In this document: positions 17,834 through 27,748 of the stretch, piece by piece
Numbering within the stretch: position 1 is the first letter of the stretch
How the letters are laid out: the number at the start of each line of letters is the position of its first letter
Source: an uncultured Tropicimonas sp.
GTDB lineage: Bacteria; Pseudomonadota; Alphaproteobacteria; Rhodobacterales; Rhodobacteraceae
Assembly (NCBI GenBank): GCA_947495685.1
Contig: CANLZY010000002.1
Location: forward strand, 124,001 to 188,000
Length of the DNA stretch: 64,000 bases
Reading direction: 5' to 3'
Program-made: the position numbers and the translations under genes
The notes under the pieces: generated by a model
Databases searched by the model: none
Told to the model about the DNA's origin: nothing
Seen by the model: the letters and a program-made list of their open reading frames with translations, nothing else

Positions 17834-18538
17834 CTATCCCAGCAAGGGCGGCGTGGCAAAGATGATGTCGTCGATGGCGATGCCGCCGGGGTCGTTGTTG
17901 AGGATCAGCACACCGGCGATGTCGCGCTGGTTGTCCGGCCGCCGGAATCCGTGGTCCGAGACCCCTGGGCCGGGGCTGATGGCGAGCCGGGCGAGCACGC
18001 TGCCATCGCGGGCAAGGAACAGGATGTCGAGCGTTTCCCTGTCGGGAGCGGGCCGCAAGCCGAGCGGATCCGGATATTCGGTATGCACCCGAAAGCCGAG
18101 CGCATACTGGTCATGGTCGAACAGGATCGCCACGGCGCCTTCACCGCGCGCCGCGATGTCGGGAAAGCTCCGCGCTCCCAATGGAAACAGGGCGTTGGAG
18201 CCAAAGCCGCGGTGAAAGGCGATGCTCAGGTTCTGGCGTGGATGTCCGCCAGCGATTTGCAGAGTGCCGGGTGGCGGTGCCGCATCGATGCCATCGTGGC
18301 CGGTTTGGGTCGTCAGGATCGTCTGGCCGGCGAACCGCTCGCCCAGCCACGCGCCGTCGGCATACAGAGGTTGGTCGAGGTTGAACCCGGGTTCCTCGCG
18401 CCGGGGCAGGCGTTCGAAATCGATCCGCTTGGTCAGTTCGGCGGCCAACTCGGCATAGTTGGCGGGCGCGATCGGGTCGGCCAGTGCAGGTAGCGCCGCA
18501 AAGGCAAGCAGCGCGCAAAGGATCGTTGGCCCGGTCAC
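17834..18538 (-). CDS. secreted protein of unknown function
   Basis: 234 residues beginning with a GTG that overlaps the phzF stop (GTGA). A Sec signal peptide (MTGPTILCALLAFAALPALA) is evident. The remainder looks like a beta-sandwich: FERLPRREEPGFNLDQ at the start and GVLILNNDPGGIAIDDIIFA at the end, the latter a pattern common in carbohydrate-binding or PEP-CTERM-type extracellular proteins, though no sorting signal is present. I do not recognise a family with confidence. Confidence 0.7.
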   Translation of the reverse strand: MTGPTILCALLAFAALPALADPIAPANYAELAAELTKRIDFERLPRREEPGFNLDQPLYADGAWLGERFAGQTILTTQTGHDGIDAAPPPGTLQIAGGHPRQNLSIAFHRGFGSNALFPLGARSFPDIAARGEGAVAILFDHDQYALGFRVHTEYPDPLGLRPAPDRETLDILFLARDGSVLARLAISPGPGVSDHGFRRPDNQRDIAGVLILNNDPGGIAIDDIIFATPPLLG

Positions 18539-19455
18539 GCCGCCGGTCCGGTATCCGGCACCAGTATTTCGCCCTTGCTGACCGGGACGGCGGCGCCACC
18601 GATGCGGACGCTGTGCAGGATGCCTCCGGCAGCTTCGATCGTCAGGCGCAGGCGGCTCGGGCGAGCCATCTCTGCGCCCTGAAGCAGGTGGTAGATGCTC
18701 TCGCCATCCGGCACGACGCCGGAGGCAAGCAATTGAGCGGCAAGAATGGCCGTGGCAGAGCCGGTGGCGGGATCTTCCGGAATACCAGCGGTTGGCGAAA
18801 ACATCCGAGCCTGAAAATCCGTCCCGTCTCCGGGCGAATAGAGATAGACGGAATCGACTTTCCCCGCCTCCATCAGCGCCGACCAGTGCGGCTCAACCGG
18901 GCGGGCGGCGGCCAATGCGGCGCGGTTCTCGACCGGCGCAAAGAGGAACGCGGGACCGCCAGCAAAGACGCCGGGGCGATGGCCGGCAAAGCCAATGGCG
19001 GAGGGCGGCAGGTCGAGGGCCCGCGCGATGAGGGCTGTCGGTGCAGCGCCGCCATGTGCATGGGGCACGACCGGTGCCGTGAACTCACCCGATGTCAGCC
19101 CGCCGTGCCGGGACAGGGTCACCGGCACGTGCCCGGCTTCTTCCTCCAGCACGATCCGGTGATCAAAGTCACCGGGGCCCATGTGCCGTTCAGCCAGGAA
19201 CACGGCGCAACCAAGGGTCGGATGGCCAGCAAAGGGGATTTCGGCGGTCGGGAAGAAAATTCGGACCCGGGCGGTGTTGGCCGGGTCGCGGGGGGCCATG
19301 ACGAAGATCGTCTCGGACAGGTTGAACTCGCGTGCCATGGTCTGCATCTGGTCGGTCGTCAGACCGTCGGCGTCCAGGACGATGGCGAGCGGGTTGCCGG
19401 TGTAGGGCGTGGTCGTGAACACATCATAGATGTGAAAGGGCAGGTGGGTGGCCAT
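18535..19455 (-). CDS. PhzF-family isomerase/epimerase
   Basis: 306 residues. The family core is present: YDVFTTTPYTGNPLAIVLDA at the start, the catalytic-Glu segment EFNLSETIFV, FFPTAEIPFAGHPTLGCA, and PEDPATGSATA with the second-half diaspartate-like geometry. PhzF itself acts in phenazine synthesis, but no other phenazine genes occur here. Most bacterial homologues have unknown isomerase activity. The start at 19455 matches the family; a longer frame upstream is compositionally unlike it. Confidence 0.9.
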   Translation of the reverse strand: MATHLPFHIYDVFTTTPYTGNPLAIVLDADGLTTDQMQTMAREFNLSETIFVMAPRDPANTARVRIFFPTAEIPFAGHPTLGCAVFLAERHMGPGDFDHRIVLEEEAGHVPVTLSRHGGLTSGEFTAPVVPHAHGGAAPTALIARALDLPPSAIGFAGHRPGVFAGGPAFLFAPVENRAALAAARPVEPHWSALMEAGKVDSVYLYSPGDGTDFQARMFSPTAGIPEDPATGSATAILAAQLLASGVVPDGESIYHLLQGAEMARPSRLRLTIEAAGGILHSVRIGGAAVPVSKGEILVPDTGPAA

Positions 19456-19952
19456 TCGGGGCCTCCGAGCAGATGTCGCCGCAGTCTGGCAGCGGCAAGG
19501 ACAAAGGAAAAGGGGGGCTCCCGCCCGGTCGATGATCATCAAGGATGGCCCCCGCCCCGTTGGGCCGGGCCGCGCGCAAGCGCGCGGTGTCGCCCGCGAC
19601 GGGCCACAGGGCCCTGTGATCTCAGGGGTGGTCTGTTGAGAATGCCGGTTGGCTCGGCAATGATGCTTCGGATGGGCGAGGAGATCTGCTGGGGAGGTCG
19701 AACGGGACGCCCAAGCGCGCCGGCGTTTGCCGCTTGGCGTCATTGTCCGGCCCGGATGTTACCTGCGCCGCGTCTTGCCAAATCGATGGCCCCCTGCCGG
19801 ATACACGGATTCAGAACGGCGATGATCGGACGCTCGGTCGCGGGGTTCCCAAGGGCCGGGCCCTGATACTGCGGGCGGTCCGGCACTGCAACGGAGGGAG
19901 CGGAGTGTCGGGGCGCGCAGACCTGCCGCCCCAACGTTCTTTGTCGCCGCAG
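19456..19952. other. 497-bp stretch without a supported gene
   Basis: It lies between the phzF start and the pyrG stop, both on the minus strand, so it should hold the phzF promoter and the pyrG transcription end. Short frames are present but none has family features or a convincing ribosome-binding site. The only structure noted is the hairpin at 19910-19932. Confidence 0.6.
19910..19932 (-). terminator. hairpin downstream of pyrG
   Basis: GGGGCG and CGCCCC arms with an 11-nt loop, 21 bp after the pyrG stop. No T-run follows on the minus strand, so termination is possible but not sure. Confidence 0.35.
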
Positions 19953-21596
19953 TCAGACGAGGCGGCTGTTTTCCTTGGCTGCGCGGACAAAGTCGCGGAA
20001 CAGCGGATGCGGATTGAAGGGTTTGGACTTCAGCTCCGGGTGGAACTGCACGCCGATGAACCACGGGTGGTCTGTCACTTCGACGATCTCGGGCAGGCGT
20101 CCGTCGGGCGACATGCCGGAGAATTTCAGCCCCTTCTCCTCGAGTTGCTTCTTGTAGCGGACGTCGACCTCGTAGCGGTGGCGGTGGCGCTCGTCGATAT
20201 TGGTCGTGCCATAGATCTCGGCCACCCGGCTGCCCTCGGCCAGAACCGCATCGTAGGCACCGAGCCGCATGGTTCCGCCCTTGTCGTCATCGACCTTGCG
20301 CTCGACCTTGGCGTTGCCCTGCACCCACTCCTTCAGGTGGTAGACCACCGGGGTGAAACGCTTCTTGCCAGCTTCGTGGTCGAATTCCTCAGACCCGGCG
20401 TCGGTCAGGTCGGTCAGGTGGCGCGCGGCTTCGATCACCGCCATCTGCATCCCGAGGCAGATACCCAGATAGGGCACGTTACGGGTGCGGGCGAACTCTG
20501 CCGCCTTGATCTTGCCCTCGGTGCCGCGTTCGCCAAAACCGCCCGGAACGATGATAGCGTGGAAATTTTCCAGGTGCGGCGCCGCGTCCTCGCGCTCGAA
20601 GATCTCGGCGTCGATCCACTCGGCCTTGACCTTGACCCGGTTGGCCATGCCGCCATGGGTCAGGGCCTCGGCGATGGATTTGTACGCATCTTCCAATTGG
20701 GTGTACTTGCCGACGATGGCGACACGGACCTCGCCGTCGGAATTGTGCACCCGATCCGAGACGTCTTCCCATCGCGACAGGTTGGGGCGGGGCGCGGGGC
20801 TGATGCCGAAGGCATCCAGAACCGCCTGGTCGAGTCCTTCGCGGTGATAGGACAGCGGCGCGTCATAGATCGACTTCAGGTCCTGCGCGGCGATCACGGC
20901 CTCGGGGCGGACGTTGCAGAACAGCGCCAGCTTGTCGCGCTCCTTCTGCGGGATGGGCATCTCGGAGCGGCAGACCAGCAGGTCGGGCGCAAGGCCGATG
21001 GACCGCAGTTCCTTGACCGAGTGCTGGGTCGGCTTGGTCTTCAACTCGCCGCTGGCCTTCAGGTAAGGCAACAGCGTCAGGTGCATGAAAATGCACTGGC
21101 CACGGGGCTTGTCTTGGGCGAACTGACGGATCGCCTCGAAGAACGGCAGGCCTTCGATGTCACCGACCGTGCCGCCGATCTCGCAGAGCATGAAATCGAC
21201 CTCGTCCTCGCCGATGGCGATGAAGTCCTTGATTTCGTTGGTGACGTGCGGAATGACCTGGATCGTCTTGCCAAGGTAGTCGCCGCGGCGTTCCTTTTCC
21301 AACACGTTGGAATAGATGCGACCGGACGAGACCGAATCCGTATTGCGGGCGGCAACACCGGTAAACCGTTCGTAATGGCCCAGGTCGAGATCCGTTTCGG
21401 CACCGTCGTCGGTTACAAAGACCTCGCCGTGCTCGAACGGGCTCATCGTGCCGGGGTCGACGTTCAGATATGGGTCGAGCTTGCGCAATCGAACGCTGAA
21501 CCCTCGCGCCTGCAAAAGCGCCCCCAGGGCAGCGGACGCCAGCCCCTTGCCGAGGGAGGATACGACACCGCCCGTGATAAAGATGAACCGTGCCAT
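19953..21596 (-). CDS. pyrG: CTP synthase
   Basis: 547 residues, the normal length. The N-terminal amidoligase domain starts [20 protein letters not shown] (P-loop) and contains [20 protein letters not shown]. The C-terminal glutaminase domain has the nucleophile elbow GICLGMQ and the HPEL segment [14 protein letters not shown]. It makes CTP from UTP, ATP and glutamine. It lies downstream of secG on the same strand, 209 bp apart. Confidence 0.99.
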   Translation of the reverse strand: MARFIFITGGVVSSLGKGLASAALGALLQARGFSVRLRKLDPYLNVDPGTMSPFEHGEVFVTDDGAETDLDLGHYERFTGVAARNTDSVSSGRIYSNVLEKERRGDYLGKTIQVIPHVTNEIKDFIAIGEDEVDFMLCEIGGTVGDIEGLPFFEAIRQFAQDKPRGQCIFMHLTLLPYLKASGELKTKPTQHSVKELRSIGLAPDLLVCRSEMPIPQKERDKLALFCNVRPEAVIAAQDLKSIYDAPLSYHREGLDQAVLDAFGISPAPRPNLSRWEDVSDRVHNSDGEVRVAIVGKYTQLEDAYKSIAEALTHGGMANRVKVKAEWIDAEIFEREDAAPHLENFHAIIVPGGFGERGTEGKIKAAEFARTRNVPYLGICLGMQMAVIEAARHLTDLTDAGSEEFDHEAGKKRFTPVVYHLKEWVQGNAKVERKVDDDKGGTMRLGAYDAVLAEGSRVAEIYGTTNIDERHRHRYEVDVRYKKQLEEKGLKFSGMSPDGRLPEIVEVTDHPWFIGVQFHPELKSKPFNPHPLFRDFVRAAKENSRLV

Positions 21597-21759
21597 TGGC
21601 GGCCGACCCCCGTGATCTGTTAGGATTCCAACGTGTCGGAATCGCCAGTTAAAGCAGTGGGCGCGTGGTCGAATAAACGCACCTTCACGGGACTCAACGT
21701 ATAGAGGATTCGCCGCGACGGGGCAACCGCACCGCTAGATGATGTTGTCGAATTCCTGA

Positions 21760-21795
21760 GTTGGGCAATGCCTTGTAACGCGGGCATTGCTCAAC
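21760..21795. terminator. long hairpin between secG and pyrG
   Basis: GTTGGGCAATGCC (21760-21772) pairs with GGCATTGCTCAAC (21783-21795) with one G-T pair and a 10-nt loop. It lies 11 bp after the secG stop. The strong stem suggests an end or stabiliser of the secG mRNA; there is no T-run. Confidence 0.5.
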
Positions 21796-21805
21796 ATCCT
21801 GAAGT

Positions 21806-22165
21806 TCACTCGGCGGCCTGCGGGACAACCGGCGCGTTGCTCACCGGAGCCGGCGGCAACAGATCGCCCGTAGCCGGAACGGCTGGCGTTTCAATGGGCG
21901 TCGGGGTTTCCGAGATGCGATCGACAACCGACGTCGTGTCGGATTTGGCCGCCGCCAGGATGGTCAGTGTGATCGAGGTCACAATGAATGCGATCGCAAA
22001 GCCCCACGTCAGCTTGCCCATCGCCGTTGCTGCGGACCGGCCGGACATGACGCCGCCGCCACCGCCGCTCAACCCAAGCCCGCCCCCTTCGGAACGTTGC
22101 AGAAGAACGATGCCGATCAGGCATAGCGCCAGAATCAGGTGGACGATCAGGATAACGTTTTCCAT
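21806..22165 (-). CDS. secG: preprotein translocase subunit SecG
   Basis: 119 residues from the ATG at 22165 (MENVILIVHLILALCLIGIV). Two membrane segments flank a Gly-rich cytoplasmic loop (QRSEGGGLGLSGGGGG), the SecG signature. A Pro/Ala/Thr-rich C-terminal tail of about 40 residues follows. It assists SecYE in protein export. A 19-codon upstream extension is rejected because family members begin at this Met. Confidence 0.95.
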   Translation of the reverse strand: MENVILIVHLILALCLIGIVLLQRSEGGGLGLSGGGGGVMSGRSAATAMGKLTWGFAIAFIVTSITLTILAAAKSDTTSVVDRISETPTPIETPAVPATGDLLPPAPVSNAPVVPQAAE

Positions 22166-22302
22166 GCAAGGAGCCTCGAATTCGGATGGGCGGTATCTAA
22201 TGGGAAGCCCAACTGCCCGCAACCCCCGAAGGGCGCTTTGACAGTGCCCATGTCCAAACCCGCGTTCGGTTCGGCCAGTTGGGTCGACGTTTGGCGATGC
22301 GG

Positions 22303-23028
22303 TCAGTCGATTGGAGCGCAGGTGGCGCCTCCGTCCGGGCTGTGCAGCAGCGCCTCGTACTCAGCGGCCGAAATGGCCGGAAACTGCATCTCGTCGCCCG
22401 GTTGCAGCGGAAAGACCGGGTCTCCGTCGGGGCGGAAGCAGCAAAAAGCGGTCTGGCCGACGTGATACCACCCGGTGCGACTCTCGGCGGGAAACAACAC
22501 GAACTGTCGCACGGCCAAGGCCAGTGCACCGGGTGGCACCTGAGTCGCCAGATCCGTCTGCCGTGGGAGGTCCCACCGTTGATCCAGTTGCCCGACATAG
22601 GGTTGGCCGGGGGCGAAACCTATGGTCAGGATCCGCAGGCGGGCATCACTCAGGGCTTCGATGGCTGTGCGTGTCGATACCTCGGCCAGGTCGGCGGCCC
22701 GCGCCAGTTGCGGCCCGTGGTCGCCACCATAGACCGTGGGAATGCGCCACAACCGTCGATCGGAGGGCAAAGGTGCGCCGTACCAGTCACGCGATGCCAG
22801 CACCGCATCGACGCGGCTGCGGAGCGCGGCATGGGACAGGCGCGCCGGGTCAAATCGTAGGTGGACCCCGCCAAGCGACGTGGCCGTTTCCAGCAGACCG
22901 GGCAGGTGCAGATCGGACACATGGCGACGAAAGGCCAGCGCCGCGCGATTGGCAGGTTCCGACAGCGTGTCGGCAAAACGGACCAACAGGCCGTCCAAGC
23001 CAATGGGGTCGATTGCAGGGAAGCTCAT
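22303..23028 (-). CDS. PxpB/KipI-type 5-oxoprolinase subunit-like protein
   Basis: 241 residues of the allophanate hydrolase subunit 1 (KipI/PxpB) family. It has VRFADTLSEPANRAALAFRR near the start, VYGGDHGPQLARAADLAEVS in the middle, then FAPGQPYVGQLDQRW and PPGALALAVRQF and the closing LQPGDEMQFPAIS. PxpB normally works with PxpC and PxpA in ATP-dependent 5-oxoproline cleavage, but neither partner lies beside it in this window. It may work with an unlinked partner or have a KipI-like regulatory job. Confidence 0.85.
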   Translation of the reverse strand: MSFPAIDPIGLDGLLVRFADTLSEPANRAALAFRRHVSDLHLPGLLETATSLGGVHLRFDPARLSHAALRSRVDAVLASRDWYGAPLPSDRRLWRIPTVYGGDHGPQLARAADLAEVSTRTAIEALSDARLRILTIGFAPGQPYVGQLDQRWDLPRQTDLATQVPPGALALAVRQFVLFPAESRTGWYHVGQTAFCCFRPDGDPVFPLQPGDEMQFPAISAAEYEALLHSPDGGATCAPID

Positions 23029-23393
23029 TCCGTGACCTGTGTTCTTGGTGTCGGACCCGGAGAGAGCGCCGAGCCGTGGGCCCTCGGGAGGATCCGGGGT
23101 GACCCACAGCATTGGGAGAACGTGGCCGCCCTGTCAACGGTGCGGCCGGTTCGCAGGTATCAGCAACCAAGGCCAATATGGGACGGGTGCGGTATCGGTG
23201 GGCAGGGATGCCAAGGCCAGGGGATCTGGCGAGCAAACAGGTCGCACACGGCCGGTTGTGGCTTGCAACCGAGGGGCGCGCAGAGGACAACCCTGTCCAC
23301 GCAGGAGAATCGCCCCCAACGCGCCGGCCGTCCGGACCACACGACGGCTGCCTTTTCGGAGGGCTGTCACAGGACCGAAAGAGGAGCACCCGA
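23029..23393. other. 365-bp divergent intergenic region
   Basis: It separates the PxpB-like gene (minus) from kdgK (plus) and must hold both promoters. GC-rich; frames crossing it in several registers show no family features. I see no tRNA, hairpin with T-run or clear operator. Confidence 0.55.
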
Positions 23394-24332
23394 ATGCAGC
23401 GCCAGAGAAAGAAGATCGCTTGCGTTGGCGAGGCCATGATCGAGTTGTCGCTTGGTTCATCGGAGGGCGCGGCGCGGGTCGGATATGCCGGCGATACGCT
23501 GAACACCGCGATCTACCTTCGACGCAATGCACCGGCAGACCATGACGTGCATTTCGTTTCCGCGGTCGGGCAGGACCCGCTGTCGGATCGGATGTTGGCC
23601 TTTATCGAGGCCGAAGGTGTCGGCACCGCCTACATGCGGCGATCGCCGGACCGCGTGCCGGGCCTCTATGCGATCACGACCGACGATGCCGGCGAACGCA
23701 GCTTCACCTATTGGCGCGAGACCTCTGCGGCACGCACCCTGTTCACGGATGACGCGGGCGAGACGCTGGCCGCGTTGTCTGGGTTCGACATCGTCTATTA
23801 CTCGGCGATCACCCTGGCGATCCTGTCGCCGGATGCCCGGGCGCGGTTTTTCGACTGGATCGACGGTTTCCGGGCTTCGGGTGGTGAGGTCGCGTTTGAT
23901 TCCAACTACCGGCCCAAGCTGTGGCCCGATGTGGCAACCGCGCGTCGCGAGGTCGAAACCGCCTGGCGCAAATGCGACATCGCCTTTCCGTCGGTCGATG
24001 ACGAAATGGACCTGTTCGGCGACGTCGACGCTGCGGCCGTCAGCGCCCGGCTCGAAGGATACGGGCTGTCTTATGGCGCATTGAAGCGCGGCGGCGAAGG
24101 GCCGTTGCCGATTGGCGTGACGCTGCCGGTGCTGCCGAGCTATCGCCGGGTCGACAAGGTGATCGACACGACCGCCGCCGGTGACAGTTTTGTCGGCGGG
24201 TTCCTGGCCGAACACGCACAGGGCCGGCCGATCGACGCGGCCCTGTTGGCCGGCCACGATTGTGCGGCCCGGGTCATCACCCACCCCGGCGCAATCGTGC
24301 CGCGGGACATCTGGTTTTCGGAGGTTTCCTGA
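23394..24332 (+). CDS. kdgK: 2-dehydro-3-deoxygluconokinase (PfkB family)
   Basis: 312 residues; the ATG at 23394 follows GAGGAG (23381-23386). PfkB signature 1 is in GYAGDTLNTAIYLRR, and signature 2 is DTTAAGDSFVGGFLA with the catalytic Asp and anion hole. The YWRETSAARTLF segment and the order of motifs match KdgK, which phosphorylates KDG to KDPG for the Entner-Doudoroff route. The aldolase gene is not in the window. Its TGA shares a base with the next ATG (TGATG), so translation is coupled to the FucU-like gene. Confidence 0.88.
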   Translation: MQRQRKKIACVGEAMIELSLGSSEGAARVGYAGDTLNTAIYLRRNAPADHDVHFVSAVGQDPLSDRMLAFIEAEGVGTAYMRRSPDRVPGLYAITTDDAGERSFTYWRETSAARTLFTDDAGETLAALSGFDIVYYSAITLAILSPDARARFFDWIDGFRASGGEVAFDSNYRPKLWPDVATARREVETAWRKCDIAFPSVDDEMDLFGDVDAAAVSARLEGYGLSYGALKRGGEGPLPIGVTLPVLPSYRRVDKVIDTTAAGDSFVGGFLAEHAQGRPIDAALLAGHDCAARVITHPGAIVPRDIWFSEVS

Positions 24333-24766
24333 TGCTTATCGGACTTGATCCCCTGCTGTCGCCGGATCTGCTGTTCACGCTCGCGTCCATGGGACACGGC
24401 GACGAGATCGTCATTGCCGACGCGAACTTCCCGGCGGACAGTTGCGGCCAGCAGGTTCTGCGGCTGGACGGGCTGCTGGCCACCGACGTCACGCGTGCGA
24501 TCCTGTCGATCATGCCGTTGGACGAGTTTGTCGGCGACCCGGCGCATGCCATGCAGGTGGTTGGCGATGCTGACGCAATTCCCGAGGCGGTTGCCGAGTT
24601 CCAGCAGATCATAAACGAGACAGCCGATCATCCGGCCAGGATCGTCGGGCTGGAGCGCTTTGCCTTTTACGAACGCTCAAAGCAGGCGTATGCGATCATC
24701 CAGACCGGCGAACGGCGTCTTTACGGCAACCTGATCCTGAAAAAGGGTGTCGTGCGCCCCGACTAG
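24332..24766 (+). CDS. RbsD/FucU-family sugar mutarotase
   Basis: 144 residues. The start MLIGLDPLLSPDLLFTLASM and the GHGDEIVIADANFPA segment, with its catalytic His/Asp, mark the RbsD/FucU family. The ending FYERSKQAYAIIQTGERRLYGNLILKKGV is the FucU type. FucU interconverts anomers of L-fucose or related sugars before kinase or dehydrogenase steps. Coupling to kdgK suggests mutarotation of a sugar that enters through KDG or its 6-deoxy analogue. Confidence 0.9.
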   Translation: MLIGLDPLLSPDLLFTLASMGHGDEIVIADANFPADSCGQQVLRLDGLLATDVTRAILSIMPLDEFVGDPAHAMQVVGDADAIPEAVAEFQQIINETADHPARIVGLERFAFYERSKQAYAIIQTGERRLYGNLILKKGVVRPD

Positions 24767-25001
24767 GCACCTCGTGGCGGTGGGGTTCAGCCCAGTTTGG
24801 CGCGCGCACGATGCCGGTTCATGGATCGTCCTGCCGCGTTCTGGCTGGCTCCGCTAACGTGAGAAGGTGGATCGGCGGCCAGCCAACGTGCCTTGTCGTC
24901 CTTTGCCTGCGATCCGTTGATCGAACCAGGGTGCGCCTGTCGTCAAGGTCGATTGCGGCGATCCGGCGCTGTCGCCTGATTGGGTAGGGTGACGCCAGGA
25001 A

Positions 25002-27422
25002 CTAGAGGAACGCGAAGTCGCTGGCGTCCAGTGTTCCGTCGAAGTTCCGGACGATGATGTCCGTTTCTTCGAAGGAAACCAGCAAGCTGCCATCGCCGCG
25101 GGTCCAGATTTCAAGGTCGTCAAACTCCAGTGATCCGCCATGGATCTCGATCATGTCGACTTCGGTGAAGTCGTTGAGCGTGTCGCGACCGTCGTTCAGG
25201 TCGAACACGAAAGTATCCGCTCCGTCACCGCCGAACAGGGTATCGTTGCCGTCACCGCCGGTCAGCCGGTCGCGCCCGGCACCGCCGTCGAGCCGGTCAT
25301 TTCCCTGATCGCCAAACAGGATGTCCTGACCGACCTTGGCCGTGATCCGGTCGTCGCCGGCGCCACCGTGGATCGCGTCGGCACCGTCGGTCTCGTCACT
25401 GCTGTCCAGGAACTGGTCGTCACCGTCATCCAGATAGACGACGTCGGCACCGCCGTTGTCGCGCACCGTGTCATTGCCCCGTCCGCCCCAGACGATGTCG
25501 TTCCCGGCCCCGGACTGGATCCGGTCATTGCCGTTGCCGCCGCCCATCTGGTCCGCACCGTTGCCGCCATAGAGGATATCTGCGCCGCCGTTGCCCCAGA
25601 TGCGATCATTGTCGTCACCGCCGGCCAAGGTATCGTTGCCAGCGCCGCCCTTGATCCGGTCTGCGCCGCCGCTGCCGATGACCACGTCGCTTCCGTTGTC
25701 GCCCATCAGGGTGTCGTTTCCAGCGCCGCCGTTGATCGTGTCATTGCCGTCGCCGCCGCGCACGATGTCGGCCCCCAGGCGGCCGCCCTGCAGATTGTCC
25801 CAGAATACATCGTCGCCCTGACCGAGCCGGACATCGTCCTGCCCGTTGCCGCCGAACACCTCGTCATCGCCATCGCCGGCCCTGATCTTGTCGGCCTGGT
25901 CGCCACCGTCGATCATGTCGTCGCCGCCGCCGCCGTGCAGGACATCCGCACCGGTGCCGCCATGGATGCGATCAGCGCCGCCAAGGCCGCCCAGGACATC
26001 ACCGGACTCGCTGCCCATCATGATATCGTTGGCTTCGGACCCGAGGTATTCGCCAGGCATGCCGTTGCCTACCGTCGACGCCACGAAGTTGATCCGCAGA
26101 ACGCCGTAGGCGCCAATGTCGAATGTCTCGGTCGCGCCGGCGTTTTGGTACCCGGCCTCGATGGTCAGGATCGGCATGGCGTCCGGTGCGTTCAGGGCGT
26201 CTTCGGTACCAAGGTGCGTCGTCCAGAAGAATGCTCCGTCCAGATCGAGCGCCTCGAGGTCGAGCGTGACTTCCGATGCACTGTCGGACCGCGAGGCCAC
26301 GAACAGGACCGTTTCGGTGCCATCCTCGTAGACATAGACGTGGCCGTTGCCAAAGTCGTGTCGCGCGGTCAGGTCCATGTCGACGACGCTTTCGGACAAC
26401 AGGCGGAAGGTTTCGCCGGCGATGCGGACATTCGTGTCACCCTCGTTGCCGGTCAGGGTGATCATCGTGTTTTGCTGGACGGGCCAGACAAAGGCGGAGT
26501 CGACGCCCTGGATGACCATCTCGGAGAACATGTAGAGCATGACCGATGCGCCACGCATCCCGAGTTCTTCCGAGGCGTTTCCCGCCACGTTCCATTCGGT
26601 GATGTGATAGTCCAGATCGCCGAATTTTTCCTGCGCGTTCCACGTGTTCAGCCGGTCGAAGCGATAGTTCAGGTTGGCAAGATCGTCATATTCTCCCGAT
26701 GCGTAGTAATGCGCGACCACGGCATCTATCGCCTCGGCGGCCTCGTCGGTGATGGCATCGATCAGGTAGTCGTTCTGCACCCATCCCAGGTCCTGGGAAT
26801 ACTTGCCGTACTGGCCGATCTGGATGCTGATCTCGGGCTCGTCCCATCCGTCGGGCGCGGCGTTGCTGGCGATGAAGGTGTCGATGGCCTCCTGCGCTGC
26901 CTCGGCGATGACACTGGCGACGCCGGCGTATTCGGCGACGTGCATTCCGCCGCCCAGCCAATACTCGTTGCCAATTTCCAGCGTGACGATCTCGGCTTCG
27001 CCATAGGTACCGGACAGGACGTCCAGAACATAGGTGTAGACGTCGCCGTAGGCCGATGCCTTTGGTGCGCGGGTTCCAAGCTCGCCCTCTGCCAGAAGGT
27101 TTCCGGTCGGAATGACCAGATCGACCCCGACCCCGATATCGCTTGTCTGGGTGAGAAAGGTCGACAGCGGCAACAGATCCCGCACGGCGCCACGCTCCGG
27201 ATCCCATCCCTGTGTCTTGTCCGGGTCGTTAATGTCAAAGAACCATTCGGTAACGGTTCCACCGGGATATCGCAGGTTCGTCAGGTTCAGATCGTGCACC
27301 GCGTCGTCGTATGTGCCGTCTTCCATCCGATCCCGGTCAATCAGGAAATTTCCCCCGAACAGATCGGCCGCGGCCGTTCCCAGTGACGTTTCGGACGCCG
27401 AAAAGCTGATTGTGCCCACCAT
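25002..27422 (-). CDS. secreted RTX protein with glycoside hydrolase-like N-domain
   Basis: 806 residues with no Sec signal. Residues 1-450 resemble a clan GH-A (beta/alpha)8 glycosidase plus a beta domain: NLRYPGGTVTEWF near 49, the putative acid/base E153 in LEIGNEYW and nucleophile E276 in YHITEWN. Closest in feel to GH51/GH79/GH39, but I cannot fix the family. Residues 455-760 carry many calcium-binding nonapeptides (GGxGxDxLxGG). The end (DTFVFDLNDGRDTLNDF ... LDASDFAFL) is a type I secretion signal. Probably exported to act on an extracellular polysaccharide. Confidence 0.85.
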   Translation of the reverse strand: MVGTISFSASETSLGTAAADLFGGNFLIDRDRMEDGTYDDAVHDLNLTNLRYPGGTVTEWFFDINDPDKTQGWDPERGAVRDLLPLSTFLTQTSDIGVGVDLVIPTGNLLAEGELGTRAPKASAYGDVYTYVLDVLSGTYGEAEIVTLEIGNEYWLGGGMHVAEYAGVASVIAEAAQEAIDTFIASNAAPDGWDEPEISIQIGQYGKYSQDLGWVQNDYLIDAITDEAAEAIDAVVAHYYASGEYDDLANLNYRFDRLNTWNAQEKFGDLDYHITEWNVAGNASEELGMRGASVMLYMFSEMVIQGVDSAFVWPVQQNTMITLTGNEGDTNVRIAGETFRLLSESVVDMDLTARHDFGNGHVYVYEDGTETVLFVASRSDSASEVTLDLEALDLDGAFFWTTHLGTEDALNAPDAMPILTIEAGYQNAGATETFDIGAYGVLRINFVASTVGNGMPGEYLGSEANDIMMGSESGDVLGGLGGADRIHGGTGADVLHGGGGDDMIDGGDQADKIRAGDGDDEVFGGNGQDDVRLGQGDDVFWDNLQGGRLGADIVRGGDGNDTINGGAGNDTLMGDNGSDVVIGSGGADRIKGGAGNDTLAGGDDNDRIWGNGGADILYGGNGADQMGGGNGNDRIQSGAGNDIVWGGRGNDTVRDNGGADVVYLDDGDDQFLDSSDETDGADAIHGGAGDDRITAKVGQDILFGDQGNDRLDGGAGRDRLTGGDGNDTLFGGDGADTFVFDLNDGRDTLNDFTEVDMIEIHGGSLEFDDLEIWTRGDGSLLVSFEETDIIVRNFDGTLDASDFAFL

Positions 27423-27748
27423 TTGCCAGCCCCTTGCAGAGACCCGGAACCCTCATCAGAGGGCCTCGCACCGGATCGAAAACCTGGCTTCAGATGAGGC
27501 AATCGAGCTTTACCCTCGTTTAATGAATCGTGGCCGAATTGGGGCGCTCTGTTAGGATTTTCATCAAGCGTGCTGCCTTCTTGGCGGGCCCTGGCTGGCG
27601 ATCGGGGTCAAACGGTCACCCGGACGACAAACTTCCGTCGAAGTTGTTTGCCAGATATCAAGGAATTAACCCGTAGGCTTCGCCGTGACCGCTGGTGTTC
27701 CGGTTGCCGCGGCAGGCCAGTCAGCCGGGCGCAGGAAAGGACAAAAGC
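27423..27748. other. 326-bp divergent intergenic region
   Basis: It lies between the GH/RTX gene (minus) and the sulfotransferase fusion (plus). It is locally richer in AT (about 27490-27570) than the flanking genes, as expected for promoters. No gene, hairpin with T-run or convincing operator was recognised. Confidence 0.5.

Noticed and set aside
25140-27386. A 748-codon open frame on the plus strand
   Set aside because: It is exactly antisense to the GH/RTX gene; the Asp/Gly-rich RTX codons read backwards give Val/Ala/Pro-rich frames without stops. No family features.
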